Shown: positions 8,316-17,829, counted from the stretch's first letter. The stretch: 64,000 nucleotides of DNA from Rhizorhabdus dicambivorans (GCF_002355275.1 NZ_CP023449.1:4628001-4692000), one strand, 5' to 3'. Notes: a model not told the origin generated them from the sequence alone. Numbers and translations: made by a program.

Positions 8316-9170
8316 ATGGGATATGAACGCAGCACCGGCCGCTATTATCGCGACGAGGCCGATCGAGGCTGGCGCGACCGGGACGCTTATGGTCGTGACC
8401 GGGACTATCGGGCCCGCGAGAGAGATTATGGTCACCCGCGCGACTATCGCGACTATGATGAGGATCGCGGCTTTTTCGAGCGGGCCGGAGACGAAGTACG
8501 TTCCTGGTTCGGCGACGAGGAGGCCGAACGCCGTCGCCGCTGGGACGAGCGCCTGCGCGAACGCGACGAGGATCGCCGCTACCGCGACTATGAGGGCCGC
8601 CGCTATGAAGGCGCAGAGCGCTATACCGGCGCGCGCGCAGGCGATCTGGGCTCGGGCTATGGTTCCTACGGCCCCGACCATGGCGCGGGCCGCGGCGCGG
8701 GTGCGACGATGAACTATGGCCTCGGCGCGGCGCGCGATCATGACGGCTGGGGTCTCGATCCGAATTATCGCGCCTGGCGCCGCCGCCAGCTCGCCGAACT
8801 CGACCGCGATTATCACGATTATCGCCGCGAGAATGAGGAGCGCTTCCACAATGACTTCGGCAGCTGGCGCAACAACCGTCAGACCCAGCGCCAGGCGCTG
8901 GACCAGGTGCAGGAGCATCAGGAGGTGATCGGCTCCGACGGCGCCCATGTCGGCAAGGTCGATCATGTCCGCGGCGATCGCATCCTGCTCGCCAGGAACG
9001 ACAAGGATGCCGACGGCCGTCACCATTCGATCCCCTGCTCGTGGATCGTAGAGGTAAGCGACAAGGTTCGGATCAACCGTACCGCCGCGCAGGCGCAGGC
9101 GGCGTGGAAGGACGAGGAGCGCGGCGAAGGCCCGCACTATCTCAACCGGGCCTTCTCCGGCACCTATTGA
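8316..9170 (+). CDS. DUF2171 domain protein with charged Arg/Tyr/Asp-rich N-terminus
   Basis: A 284-residue soluble protein; ATG 8316 has CAGGAGG 5 bases upstream. The first 120 residues are an unusual low-complexity tract of R-D-Y triplets that includes an SWFGDEEAERRRRWDE motif seen in stress-type proteins. The C-terminal part (about 205-270, from EVIGSDGAHVGKVDHV to SWIVEVSDKV) is a DUF2171/PRC-barrel-like fold. The role is unknown; such proteins are often induced by stress, in line with the possible EcfG site upstream. A clean terminator follows. Confidence 0.85.
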   Translation: MGYERSTGRYYRDEADRGWRDRDAYGRDRDYRARERDYGHPRDYRDYDEDRGFFERAGDEVRSWFGDEEAERRRRWDERLRERDEDRRYRDYEGRRYEGAERYTGARAGDLGSGYGSYGPDHGAGRGAGATMNYGLGAARDHDGWGLDPNYRAWRRRQLAELDRDYHDYRRENEERFHNDFGSWRNNRQTQRQALDQVQEHQEVIGSDGAHVGKVDHVRGDRILLARNDKDADGRHHSIPCSWIVEVSDKVRINRTAAQAQAAWKDEERGEGPHYLNRAFSGTY

Positions 9171-9191
9171 TCGCCCTCCGTCGATCGAGGA

Positions 9192-9219
9192 AGGGCCGGC
9201 CTTGGCGCCGGCCCTTTTT
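9192..9219 (+). terminator. Intrinsic terminator after the DUF2171 gene
   Basis: AGGGCCGGC / GCCGGCCCT stem of 9 bp, 6-base loop, then TTTTC. It starts 22 bases after the stop codon. Confidence 0.9.
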
Positions 9220-9289
9220 CATGGACCCTTGATGCGGTGCAGCATGATGCCCCATAGCCGCACGATCGGATTTGCGGCCAGCGGAGACC

Positions 9290-10081
9290 ATGTCCATGTT
9301 CCTGAAAGGCAAGACCGCCCTCATTACCGGCTCCACCTCGGGCATCGGCCTTGCCTATGCCAAGGCGCTGGCCAGCGAAGGCGCCAATATCGTCATCAAC
9401 GGCTTCGGCGATGCCGCCGCGATCGAGACCGAGCGGACGGCGCTCGAGGCGCTCAGCGGCGCGAAGGCGATCTATGCGCCGCACGACCTGACCAGGGTCG
9501 AGCAGATCGAGGCGATGATGGCCGAGGCGGCGAGGGCATTCGGCGGGGTCGACATATTGATCAACAATGCGGGGATGCAGTTCGTCTCGCCGATCGAGGA
9601 TTTCCCGGTCGCCAAATGGGACCTGATCATCGCGCTGAACCTCAACAGCGCCTTCCACACCACCCGGCTCGCCGTTCCCTATATGAAGTCGCGCCGATGG
9701 GGCCGGATCATCCAGACCGCGTCGGCCCATTCGCTGACCGCATCGCCGTTCAAATCGGCCTATGTCACCGCCAAGCACGGCCTGGCCGGGCTCACCAAGA
9801 CGGTGGCCCTCGAAGTCGCGACCTTCGGCATCACAGCCAATTGCATCAGCCCCGGCTATGTGTGGACGCCGCTGGTCGAGAACCAGATTCCGGACACGAT
9901 GAAGGCGCGCAACATGACCCGTGAGCAGGTGATGAACGACGTGCTGCTCGCCGGCCAGCCGACCAAGCAGTTCGTCACGGTCGAGCAGGTGGCGGCGATG
10001 GCGCTCTACCTGTGCCGCGATGAGGCCGCCGGCATCACCGGCGCGAACATGTCGATCGATGGTGGCTGGACGGCGCAATAG
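9290..10081 (+). CDS. bdhA: 3-hydroxybutyrate dehydrogenase
   Basis: A 263-residue SDR that interconverts 3-hydroxybutyrate and acetoacetate with NAD(H), feeding PHB breakdown. TGSTSGIG forms the cofactor loop, NNAGMQFVSPIE follows, the catalytic Ser lies in the QTASAHSLTASPFKSAY block and the YVTAK pair (Tyr, Lys) is intact. The NCISPGYVWTPLVE region and the QPTKQFVTVEQVA segment are characteristic of this enzyme rather than of generic SDRs. Two in-frame ATGs (9290 and 9296) are possible starts. The next gene follows without a clear promoter. Confidence 0.87.
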   Translation: MSMFLKGKTALITGSTSGIGLAYAKALASEGANIVINGFGDAAAIETERTALEALSGAKAIYAPHDLTRVEQIEAMMAEAARAFGGVDILINNAGMQFVSPIEDFPVAKWDLIIALNLNSAFHTTRLAVPYMKSRRWGRIIQTASAHSLTASPFKSAYVTAKHGLAGLTKTVALEVATFGITANCISPGYVWTPLVENQIPDTMKARNMTREQVMNDVLLAGQPTKQFVTVEQVAAMALYLCRDEAAGITGANMSIDGGWTAQ

Positions 10082-10159
10082 CCGCCTGAAGGGGGAGCTT
10101 GCCAAGCCCTGGTCGGCGGGGCACGCTGCATGGCGAGGGGGCGGGAGGAGACGATCGCT

Positions 10160-10792
10160 TTGCAGCTTGTCCGATGGAGCCTTGCGGGAGCGGCGCTGCT
10201 GCTGCTGGCGGCCTGTGGCTCCAATCAGATCGAGCCCAAGCCGCCCAAGCCTCGCCCCAATGACTGGCGTCAGATCATCACCACCGCCGACCGCGATCGG
10301 ATCGCCCGCTGGCGCGCGGCATGGCTCGGCGGGCTCGACAAGGCGACCGCCGCCGGTAATGGCCCCCAGATCGCGGCGCAGGGCGCGCTGCTCAAGCCTG
10401 ATTTCGCGCTCGACGATCCTCTGCTGCCGCCCGGCGACTATGGCTGCCGGGTGATAAAGATGGGTGCCCAGGCGAAGGGGCAGATGGATTATATCGCCTA
10501 TCCCTTCTTCTCCTGCCGGGTGACCGCGCAGGACGGGCGGCTGCGGCTCGTCAAGCTCGACGGATCGCAGCGGCCGGTGGGAGACATCTTCCCTGACGAG
10601 GGGCGGCGAATGATCTTCCTCGGCACGATGATGCTGGGCGACGAAACCCGCCCGCTTCCCTATGGCCGCGATGCCGAGCGCGACATGGCAGGCATCGTCG
10701 AGCGGGTATCCCCACGCCGCTGGCGGATCGCCTTCCCCTATCCGCGCTGGGAATCGACGATCGACATATTCGAACTGGTGCCGAAAGGATGA
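10160..10792 (+). CDS. DUF4893 lipoprotein
   Basis: A lipoprotein of 210 residues with signal MQLVRWSLAGAALLLLAACG and a lipobox LAAC. I start it at TTG 10160 because AGGAG lies 9 bases upstream; an ATG at 10130 in the same frame would add ten residues. The mature part carries the DUF4893 pattern (NDWRQIITTADRDRIARWR near residue 35, YGCRVIKMG near 95, IVERVSPRRWRIAFPYPRWE near 185). The function is unknown. It overlaps the amidohydrolase start by 4 bases (ATGA), indicating translational coupling. Confidence 0.8.
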   Translation: MQLVRWSLAGAALLLLAACGSNQIEPKPPKPRPNDWRQIITTADRDRIARWRAAWLGGLDKATAAGNGPQIAAQGALLKPDFALDDPLLPPGDYGCRVIKMGAQAKGQMDYIAYPFFSCRVTAQDGRLRLVKLDGSQRPVGDIFPDEGRRMIFLGTMMLGDETRPLPYGRDAERDMAGIVERVSPRRWRIAFPYPRWESTIDIFELVPKG

Positions 10793-12081
10793 ACATGAAG
10801 CCTGTCCTGCCGCTGCTTGGCCTGATCGCCGCGCTGTCCGCCACGCCGCTGCGCGCCGATCCGCTCGAACAGGCGGTGAAGGCCGACATGCCCAGCCTGA
10901 CCGCCATCTACCGCGATCTCCACAGCCATCCCGAACTGAGCTTCAAGGAAGGCCGCAGCGCCGGCATCATGGCCGCCGAAGCGAAAAAGGCGGGCTTCGA
11001 GGTGACGAGCGGGGTGGGCGGCACCGGAGTCGTCGCGGTGATGAAGAATGGACCCGGGCCGGTGCTGATGCTGCGCGCCGACATGGATGGGCTGCCCGTC
11101 ACCGAGCAGACCGGCCTGCCCTATGCCAGCCAGATACCGGGCGTGATGCACGCCTGCGGGCATGACACCCATATGACCAGCTGGATCGGCATTGCACGCC
11201 GCATGGCGGCGATGAAATCGAGCTGGTCCGGAACGCTGGTGATGATCGGCCAGCCCGCCGAGGAAATCGGCTCGGGCGCGCGGGCGATGCTGAAGGACGG
11301 GCTCTACAGCCGCTTTCCCAAACCGAGCGTCGTGATAGCCTTCCACGATTCGGCACAGCTGCCCGCCGGCACGATCGGGGTGGTGGACGGCTTTGTGATG
11401 GCCAATGTCGATTCGGTCGACATATTGGTGAGGGGCGAGGGCGGGCACGGCGCCTATCCGCACCTCGCCAAGGATCCGATCGTGCTGGCCTCGCGGATCG
11501 TCACCACGCTCCAGACCCTGGTCTCGCGCGAAGTCGATCCACTGGAATCGGGGGTGGTGACGGTCGGCAGCTTCCAGGCCGGCACCAAACACAACATCAT
11601 CCCGCCCGAGGCGAAACTGCAGATCACCGTCCGCTCCTACAAGCCCGAGGTGCGCCAGCATCTGCTCGACGGCATCGCCAGGATCGCGAAGGGCGAGGCG
11701 ATTGCGGCGGGCATGCCCGACGACAGGCTTCCGGTGGTCGACTTCCAGGACCAGCGCACCCCCGCCACCTTCAACACGCACGACCTGACCAGCCGGCTGA
11801 CCGGCATCTTCGCCGAGCGCTTCGACAAGGACCGGGTGGTGCCCGTCCGCTCGCAGATGGGCGGCGAGGATTTCAGCGAATTCTACCTGGCCGACACCTC
11901 GATCCAGTCGATGCTCTTCTGGGTGGGTGGGGTCCACAAGGACAAGTGGGCAGAAGCCAAGGGCGACATCACGCGTTTGCCTTCGATCCACAGCCCGTTC
12001 TGGGCGCCCGATGCGGAGGCCGTCATTTCCACAGCGGTCGAGGCGATGACCACCGCCGCTCTGGACGTCCTGAAAAAATAG
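10789..12081 (+). CDS. M20 family amidohydrolase, secreted
   Basis: A 430-residue peptidase/amidohydrolase with a signal peptide (residues 1-23). Metal and catalytic motifs of the M20D type are visible: LHSHPELSFKE near 43, LRADMDGLPV near 95, MHACGHDTH near 120 and PAEEIGSGA near 158, then the dimerisation domain from about 205. This family removes acyl groups from amino acids or hippurate-like amides. The periplasmic location fits a scavenging role. It is translationally coupled to the DUF4893 lipoprotein. Confidence 0.9.
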   Translation: MNMKPVLPLLGLIAALSATPLRADPLEQAVKADMPSLTAIYRDLHSHPELSFKEGRSAGIMAAEAKKAGFEVTSGVGGTGVVAVMKNGPGPVLMLRADMDGLPVTEQTGLPYASQIPGVMHACGHDTHMTSWIGIARRMAAMKSSWSGTLVMIGQPAEEIGSGARAMLKDGLYSRFPKPSVVIAFHDSAQLPAGTIGVVDGFVMANVDSVDILVRGEGGHGAYPHLAKDPIVLASRIVTTLQTLVSREVDPLESGVVTVGSFQAGTKHNIIPPEAKLQITVRSYKPEVRQHLLDGIARIAKGEAIAAGMPDDRLPVVDFQDQRTPATFNTHDLTSRLTGIFAERFDKDRVVPVRSQMGGEDFSEFYLADTSIQSMLFWVGGVHKDKWAEAKGDITRLPSIHSPFWAPDAEAVISTAVEAMTTAALDVLKK

Positions 12082-12103
12082 GCACCCTCCCTGCGGAGGG
12101 GCT

Positions 12104-12490
12104 TCAGGCCGCCAGGGTGTTTGCGATCACCGTCGCCAGCTGCTCTATCCGGTAGGGCTTCGAGATCACCGGCGCATCGGCGAAGCCGCTGTCTGCGGGC
12201 AGGCCGTCATAGCCGGTCGCGAACACGAAGCGCTTGCCGCTGTCGCGCAGCGCGCGGGCCACCGGCAGGCTGTTCTCGTCCTTCAGATTGAGGTCCAGCA
12301 GCGCTATGTCGAATTCGGTGTCGGCGGCGCGCGCCAGTGCCTCGGCTACGGAGCCGGCCACGGCGGCCGTCCTGCAGCCTACCTCCTCCAGCATGTCTTC
12401 CGCCGTCATCGCGATGATCGTGTCATCCTCGACGATCAGTACCCTCGTTCCCGCAGGGGGCTGGCTCACGATCGATATTCCCTGTTGCAC
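12104..12490 (-). CDS. Stand-alone response-regulator receiver protein
   Basis: A 128-residue CheY-like domain without output domain. The acidic pair (VLIVEDD, about residues 17-23), the phosphoacceptor Asp in DIALLDLNLKDE (about 61-72), the Thr/Ala switch FATGYDG and the Lys in PVISKPYR are all present. Single-domain receivers of this type in Alphaproteobacteria are often paired with HWE/HisKA_2 kinases; none is encoded next to it here. Confidence 0.88.
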   Translation of the reverse strand: MQQGISIVSQPPAGTRVLIVEDDTIIAMTAEDMLEEVGCRTAAVAGSVAEALARAADTEFDIALLDLNLKDENSLPVARALRDSGKRFVFATGYDGLPADSGFADAPVISKPYRIEQLATVIANTLAA

Positions 12491-12807
12491 CCTGATCCAT
12501 CCTAGATGGCGGAGAAAGTGGGCTTAATCAATCGCCCCGCTGTCTCGGCTCATCGATTCATCCAGTCCGAATGAGTGACGCCCGCCAGGCCGGGGCCTGG
12601 CGGGCGTTTCTCTTCCTCCCCAGGAAAAGACGGTGGGCCTGCTTACAAACCGGGGGGACGCGGCCTGTACGGGCAATCAGGTTCTGCGGCTCTTTTGCTC
12701 GACAACCGAGCAGGCGGCCATCCGGAGCGTCCCGAATTTGATGTCCAGATGTCGCTTCCCCTGATAGGAACCATGTAATTTTGTAAGATCTTTACGAAGG
12801 ACGCCTC
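12491..12807. other. Intergenic region without a recognised gene
   Basis: 317 bases between the divergent receiver gene and the ScfR-type regulator. It holds the orphan terminator at 12578-12612 (listed apart). The last 90 bases are lower in GC (ATGTAATTTTGTAAGATC), which suits the promoter of the regulator gene. A 67-codon frame at 12575-12778 runs through the terminator and is not credible. Confidence 0.6.
12578..12612 (+). terminator. Strong hairpin terminator with no gene in front of it
   Basis: A near-perfect stem of 13-14 bp (ACGCCCGCCAGG... / ...CCTGGCGGGCGT) is followed by TTCTCTT on the plus strand only. The nearest upstream gene is on the opposite strand and starts at 12490, so the hairpin either ends an unannotated short transcript or stops antisense reading. 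Confidence 0.65.
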
Positions 12808-14196
12808 ATGGCCAAGCAGGGCATATTCGCCGGGCCGCGGGTCAAGCGGCTACGGCGTGACCAGGGCCTCACCCAGCAGGCGATGGCCGAGATGCTGGGC
12901 ATTTCCGACAGCTATCTCGCCCTGATCGAGGGCAACCGCCGGCCGCTCACCGCCGGACTGATCCTGCGCCTCGCCGAATTGTTCGACTTCGACATCCGCA
13001 GCCTCAGCCAGCAGGAACCGGGCGGTGGCGCTGCGGCGATGCGACGCCGGCTGAGCGACCCCCTGTTCGCCGATCTCTCGATCGACCGGGCCGAACTGGA
13101 AGCCTGGCTGGACAACGCCCCGACCGCCGCCGAGGCCTTCGCCCGGCTGTTCGACCATTGGCGGGAAGGAGGCGGCGGCGCGGCCGAGCAGGGCCCGGGC
13201 CCGGTCGCCGCCGCACGCCGCGAGATCGAGCGCTGGCGCAATCATTTCGCCGATCTCGACGCGCATGCCGAGGGGCTGGCCGATGAGTTGCGGATAGGCG
13301 CCGGCGATCTTTACGGCGCGATCACCGACCGGCTGCGCGTCAAGCACCAGCTCGCGATCCGCATCCTGCCCTTCGATGTGATGCCCGATCGCCTGCGCCG
13401 GCTCGACCTCCATGCCCGCCAGCTTCAGCTTTCCGAACTGCTCGACCCGGCGGCACGCACTTTCCAGGCGGCTTTCCAGCTTGCCCAGATCGAGGCCAAG
13501 GGCGAGATCGACGCGCTGGTATCCGGCGCGGCCTTCGGGGATCGCCCTGCCGAGCGGCTGTACCGTCGCCATGTCACCTCCTATTTCGCGGCGGCGCTGA
13601 TGATGCCCTATGGCCGCTTTCTACGCGCCTGCGAGGCGACGGGCTATGACATCCAGCTGCTCCAGCGCCGCTTCGGCGCGGGCTATGAGCAGGTCGCCCA
13701 TCGGCTGACCACGCTCCAGCGGGTCGGCGCGCGGGGCCTGCCCTTCTTCATGCTGCGGATCGACCGTGCCGGCCAGCTCTCCAAGGGCTATGCCGGGGCG
13801 AGCGGATCGGCGCTGATCGACGCGGTGCATCGCTGCCCGCTCTGGGGCATCCACCAGGCCTTCGACCAGCCGGGGCGCATGATCCAGCAGCTTGCCGAGC
13901 TCGAGGACGGCTCGCGCTGGTTCACCATCGCGCGCAGCGTCCGGCACCATGGCGGGGCGGCGGGCGTGCCGGCCGCCGAACATGTCGTGGCGCTGGGCCT
14001 TGCCGCCGAGCATGCCCACAGCCTCGCGCTGGCGCGGGGGATCGATTTCGCGGGTCCGGCGGAACCGATCGGGCTCGGCTGCACGCGCTGCCAGCGCATC
14101 GAATGCGTCCAGCGCGCCGCGCCCCCGGCAGGACGGCCGTTGACGATCAACGAGCGTGAGCGGGGGCTGGCACCCTTTTCGTTCGTGGGGGATTGA
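12808..14196 (+). CDS. ScfR/RamB-type short-chain acyl transcriptional regulator
   Basis: A 462-residue regulator. Residues 8-63 are an XRE helix-turn-helix (RVKRLRRDQGLTQQAMAEML...ISDSYLALIEGNRRP). The middle (about 150-310) is the IrrE-like/DUF955-related region, and the C-terminal third is the DUF2083 domain with the cysteine motif LGCTRCQRIECVQRA and the end motif P/N-LTINERERGLAPFSF. Known relatives control the methylcitrate cycle or glyoxylate shunt and sense short-chain acyl-CoA. No such target gene is adjacent, so the regulon is elsewhere. Confidence 0.87.
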   Translation: MAKQGIFAGPRVKRLRRDQGLTQQAMAEMLGISDSYLALIEGNRRPLTAGLILRLAELFDFDIRSLSQQEPGGGAAAMRRRLSDPLFADLSIDRAELEAWLDNAPTAAEAFARLFDHWREGGGGAAEQGPGPVAAARREIERWRNHFADLDAHAEGLADELRIGAGDLYGAITDRLRVKHQLAIRILPFDVMPDRLRRLDLHARQLQLSELLDPAARTFQAAFQLAQIEAKGEIDALVSGAAFGDRPAERLYRRHVTSYFAAALMMPYGRFLRACEATGYDIQLLQRRFGAGYEQVAHRLTTLQRVGARGLPFFMLRIDRAGQLSKGYAGASGSALIDAVHRCPLWGIHQAFDQPGRMIQQLAELEDGSRWFTIARSVRHHGGAAGVPAAEHVVALGLAAEHAHSLALARGIDFAGPAEPIGLGCTRCQRIECVQRAAPPAGRPLTINERERGLAPFSFVGD

Positions 14197-14219
14197 CCGG
14201 CCGGCGCCGCCGTGCCGAT

Positions 14220-15179
14220 TCAGGACGGCGTTGCCGCCGCCTCGTTCAGACGCCGCATCTGCTCCGCATCGAGCGCCAGCTCCATCGCGGGGATCAGACT
14301 TTCGACCTGCGCGACGCTGGTCGCGCTCGCTAGTGCGCCGGTCAGGCCGGGCGTCGCGAATATCCAGGCCAGGGCGATCTGCGCCTGGGTAGTTCCGGTC
14401 TCGGCCGCGATCCCGTCAAGCGCGGCCAATACGGCGTCGCCGCGCGGTGTGAAGAAATGCTTGAGCGAGTGCTCGCGCCGCGAGCCCGCGACCTGCCCGG
14501 CGCTGCGATATTTGCCGGTGAGAAACCCGCTTGCCAACCCGAAATAAGCAAGCCCGCCGACCTGCTGCTCAATGCAGAACGCCCGATAATCAGCAGGAAA
14601 ACTGTCCTCGGCCATCAGGTTGAACTGCTGCTGGAGCGCGCCATAGCGCGCCAGACCCTTGGCCTCGGACAGGGCGAGCGCGGAGGCCAGCCTGTCCTGC
14701 GAGAAATTGGAGGCGCCGAGCGCGCGCACCTTACCCGCGCGGACGAGCCCGTCGAACGCTTCGGCCACGGCCTCCTGCGTCGCGCAATCATCGTCGAAAT
14801 GCGCGTAATAGAGGTCGATATAATCGGTCTGCAGCCGCCGCAGCGACTGCTCGATACCGGCAATGATGATCGAGGGCTTGAGGCCCTTGTCGCCGTCGAT
14901 CGCCAACAGGCCCACCTTGGTGGCGATCTGGACATCGGCACGGTTGCCGCGTGCCTTCATCCATTTGCCGATGATCGTTTCCGATTCGCCGCCGACATTG
15001 CCGGGGGCGAAGGCATAATAGACGTCAGCGGTATCGATCATCGTCGCACCAGCATCCACGAAGGCATCGAGCACGGCGAAGCTGGTTGCCTCATCGATCG
15101 TCCAGCCGAACACGTTGCCGCCGACGACCAGTGGTGCGACCGACAGGCCGGTGCTTCCCAATTTACGCAGTTCCGGCAT
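14220..15179 (-). CDS. Aldo/keto reductase
   Basis: A 319-residue (beta/alpha)8 NADPH-dependent reductase. The tetrad can be placed: Asp49 and Tyr54 in DTADVYY, Lys88 in ATKVG and the His in DLYYAHFDDD. The cofactor tail ALASATSVAQVESLIPAMEL matches AKR families. The ATG 15179 has GAGGAGAG just upstream; the TTG one codon earlier is ignored. Substrate is not predictable. It converges on the ScfR regulator gene. Confidence 0.9.
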   Translation of the reverse strand: MPELRKLGSTGLSVAPLVVGGNVFGWTIDEATSFAVLDAFVDAGATMIDTADVYYAFAPGNVGGESETIIGKWMKARGNRADVQIATKVGLLAIDGDKGLKPSIIIAGIEQSLRRLQTDYIDLYYAHFDDDCATQEAVAEAFDGLVRAGKVRALGASNFSQDRLASALALSEAKGLARYGALQQQFNLMAEDSFPADYRAFCIEQQVGGLAYFGLASGFLTGKYRSAGQVAGSRREHSLKHFFTPRGDAVLAALDGIAAETGTTQAQIALAWIFATPGLTGALASATSVAQVESLIPAMELALDAEQMRRLNEAAATPS

Positions 15180-15259
15180 CAATCTCTCCTCTCGATCGTC
15201 TCTGCCTTCTCGGGGGCCGTCCGCGCCGCGTCACTTCGCCAGAAGGATGGCCGGTCCGC

Positions 15260-16345
15260 TCAGAAAGGCGCGTCGAGGGTCTCATGACCCCTCGCCTTCA
15301 GCGCCTCGACAATCTTCTTGACCTCCTGGCTCGCCCCACGTGGCAGGATCATCACCGCATCGCGGGTGGCCACCACGATCAGATTCTCGATGCCGACCGC
15401 CGTCACGACGGGCCCTTCGCTGCGGATCATGCAGCCCCGCGTGTCGATCGCGACGACATCGCCCTGCAGCACGTTGGCGTTGTCATCGGGCACGCCGAGC
15501 AGGTGCAGCGCGTCCCAGCTGCCGACATCCGACCAGCCCATGTCGACCGGGACGACCGCGACCCGCTCGGCCTTTTCCATCACCGCATAGTCGATCGATT
15601 CGGAACGGCTCGACAGAAAGGCCTCGGCTGCGGGAATGACCATCGCCCCTTCGCGCGCCGCCGCGTCTAGCGAGGCGCGCACCGCCGCGAGCATCTCGGG
15701 CTCGAACCGCTCCAGCGCGGCGAGATAGGCATCGGCGCGGAACAGGAAGATGCCGCCGTTCCAGCTGTAACTACCTTCCGCCAGATAAGCCTGCGCGCGG
15801 GCGAGGTTCGGCTTTTCGATGAAGGCATCGACCTTGTGGACGCCCGGCGCGACGCTTTCGCCGCGACGGATATAGCCATAGCCGGTCTCGGGCTTGTCGG
15901 GCGTGATGCCGAAGGTGACGAGCCACCCTGCCTCGACCAGCGGCATCGCCTTCTCGATCGCGGCGAGGAAAGCGGGGCAGTCCTCGATGACATGATCGCT
16001 CGGCATCACCAGCAGGGGCGTCGCAGGCGCGGATTCGAGCGCCGCCAGCGCAATCGCGGGGGCGGTGTTGCGGCCGGCCGGCTCCAGCATGATCGCCGCC
16101 GGCTTTTCCTCGGCCAGCTGGGCGGCGATCTCCGTCGCGTGCAGCGCATTGGTGACGATGATCGGGGCGCCGAAACGGGCGCGGTCGATACAGCGCGCCG
16201 CCGTCATCTGAAGCATCGTCCGCTCGCCGGTCAGCGCGAGCAGTTGCTTCGGCTTTTTCGAGCGCGACAGGGGCCAGAGCCGTGTTCCCGAGCCACCCGA
16301 CAGGATGACGGGCGTGATTAAGGTGGTGGAAATGGGCCGCTCCAT
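15260..16345 (-). CDS. Mannose-1-phosphate guanylyltransferase
   Basis: A 361-residue nucleotidyltransferase making GDP-mannose for exopolysaccharide. The pyrophosphorylase loop GGSGTRLWPLSRSKKPKQLL is near residue 16, PSDHVIED near 110, and FIEKPN near 175. It lacks the C-terminal cupin (phosphomannose isomerase) half of the bifunctional AlgA/ManC type. It is divergent from the sugar-transferase gene, which fits a shared polysaccharide function. Start chosen at ATG 16345; the longer frame to 16393 runs into the intergenic promoter region. Confidence 0.9.
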   Translation of the reverse strand: MERPISTTLITPVILSGGSGTRLWPLSRSKKPKQLLALTGERTMLQMTAARCIDRARFGAPIIVTNALHATEIAAQLAEEKPAAIMLEPAGRNTAPAIALAALESAPATPLLVMPSDHVIEDCPAFLAAIEKAMPLVEAGWLVTFGITPDKPETGYGYIRRGESVAPGVHKVDAFIEKPNLARAQAYLAEGSYSWNGGIFLFRADAYLAALERFEPEMLAAVRASLDAAAREGAMVIPAAEAFLSSRSESIDYAVMEKAERVAVVPVDMGWSDVGSWDALHLLGVPDDNANVLQGDVVAIDTRGCMIRSEGPVVTAVGIENLIVVATRDAVMILPRGASQEVKKIVEALKARGHETLDAPF

Positions 16346-16440
16346 GGTCCAGAAGAGGTTGTCGTTATCGGCTACAGAATGGACGAGCGGCAAGGGGGTT
16401 TCATGGACGAGGATATGAAACCGCTGGCGCGGCGCAGGCG

Positions 16441-17829
16441 ATGGTAAGGCTGTTCAAGCATTATATCGCCTATCCGGTGCTGGTGCTGTGCGTCGCCGAC
16501 TTCGCGGTGCTGTTGCTGGTCGCCGAGGCCGGCTGGGTATTGCGCATGCGGCAGATCGGCGCCGATCCCGGGCCGCTATGGAATCGCCTGCCGCAATTGC
16601 TGAGCTTCGCGCTGGCGATCCAGGCGCCGATGATCGGGGTCGGTGTCTATGCCGCCGAATCGATGCAGACTTTCCGCTTTGCCGCGGCCCGGCTGCTGGT
16701 GGCGATCTCGCTGGGCGTGATCCTGATCTCGGTGCTCAACTTCATATCGCCGGGCATCACGCTGTGGCGATCGAACTCGCTCTATTCGATGATCCTCGCG
16801 GTCGTGCTGCTGCTGATGGTGCGCGTGCTGCTCGGCGGCTTCGTCAGCGGCGACACCTTCAAGCGGCGGGTGCTGCTGCTCGGCGCCGGCCGGCGGGCGA
16901 AACGGGTCGCGGATCTGGAGAAGCGGATGGGGGCAGGCTTCCTGATCGTCGGCTGCGTCGACATGAAGGATGCGCCGCCACAGATCGAAACCGCGATCTC
17001 GCGCACCGATGTAGAGAGCCTTGGCCAGCTGGTCGAGAAGACCGAGGCCAATGAGGTGGTGCTGGCGCTCGACGAGCGGCGGAACACCGTGCCGGTCGAC
17101 GCGCTGCTGCGGCTCAAGACCACCGGCGTCCACGTTACCGACATCTCCGACTTCGTCGAACGCGAGACCGGACGGATCGACCTCGACACGATCCGGCCCT
17201 CCTCGCTGATCTTCTCGGATGGCTTCTCCTCGGGCCGCGAATTGTCGATGGGGCTCAAGCGCATCTTCGATCTTGTGATGAGCGCGGCGCTGCTCGCAAT
17301 CACCGCGCCGATCATCGTCGTGACGGCGCTGCTGGTGAAGCTCGACAGCCCCGGCCCGGCCTTCTACCGCCAGGTCCGCGTCGGCCGCTATGGCGCCACC
17401 TTCGAGATATTGAAGCTCCGTTCGATGCGGCAGGATGCGGAGGCCGGCGGCAACGCGATCTGGGCGCAGAAGGGCGATGCCCGGGTTACCCGCATCGGCC
17501 GGATCATCCGGCTGATCCGGGTCGACGAGCTGCCGCAGCTGTGGACGGTGCTGCGGGGCGACATGAGCTTCGTCGGTCCGCGCCCCGAGCGCCCCGAATT
17601 CGTCGCCGAGCTGGAAAAGCAGATACCCTATTATGCCGAACGGCACATGGTGAAACCCGGCATCACCGGATGGGCGCAGATCAACTATCCCTATGGCGCC
17701 AGCCTGGAAGATGCCCGCCACAAGCTCGAATATGACCTTTACTACACCAAGAACTACAGCCCCTTCCTCGATCTGCTGATCATGCTGCAGACGGTGCGGG
17801 TGCTGCTCTGGGCCGAAGGGGCCCGCTAG
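16441..17829 (+). CDS. TIGR03013-type sugar transferase of the XrtA/PEP-CTERM system
   Basis: A 462-residue polyprenyl-phosphate hexose-1-phosphate transferase. Residues 10-145 hold about five membrane helices, 145-250 the CoA-binding-like domain (RRVLLLGAGRRAKRVADLE), one further helix follows near 275, and 260-460 is the catalytic Bac_transf domain with KLDSPGPAFYRQVRVG, LRSMRQDAE, DELPQLWTVLRGDMSFVGPR and KPGITGWAQINY. It starts exopolysaccharide repeat synthesis on undecaprenyl phosphate. The PEP-CTERM assignment rests mainly on prsK and prsR lying directly downstream. Confidence 0.88.
   Translation: MVRLFKHYIAYPVLVLCVADFAVLLLVAEAGWVLRMRQIGADPGPLWNRLPQLLSFALAIQAPMIGVGVYAAESMQTFRFAAARLLVAISLGVILISVLNFISPGITLWRSNSLYSMILAVVLLLMVRVLLGGFVSGDTFKRRVLLLGAGRRAKRVADLEKRMGAGFLIVGCVDMKDAPPQIETAISRTDVESLGQLVEKTEANEVVLALDERRNTVPVDALLRLKTTGVHVTDISDFVERETGRIDLDTIRPSSLIFSDGFSSGRELSMGLKRIFDLVMSAALLAITAPIIVVTALLVKLDSPGPAFYRQVRVGRYGATFEILKLRSMRQDAEAGGNAIWAQKGDARVTRIGRIIRLIRVDELPQLWTVLRGDMSFVGPRPERPEFVAELEKQIPYYAERHMVKPGITGWAQINYPYGASLEDARHKLEYDLYYTKNYSPFLDLLIMLQTVRVLLWAEGAR

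Noticed and set aside
12575-12778. 67-codon frame in the gap before the ScfR gene
   Set aside because: It passes through the strong terminator hairpin and shows no coding features.
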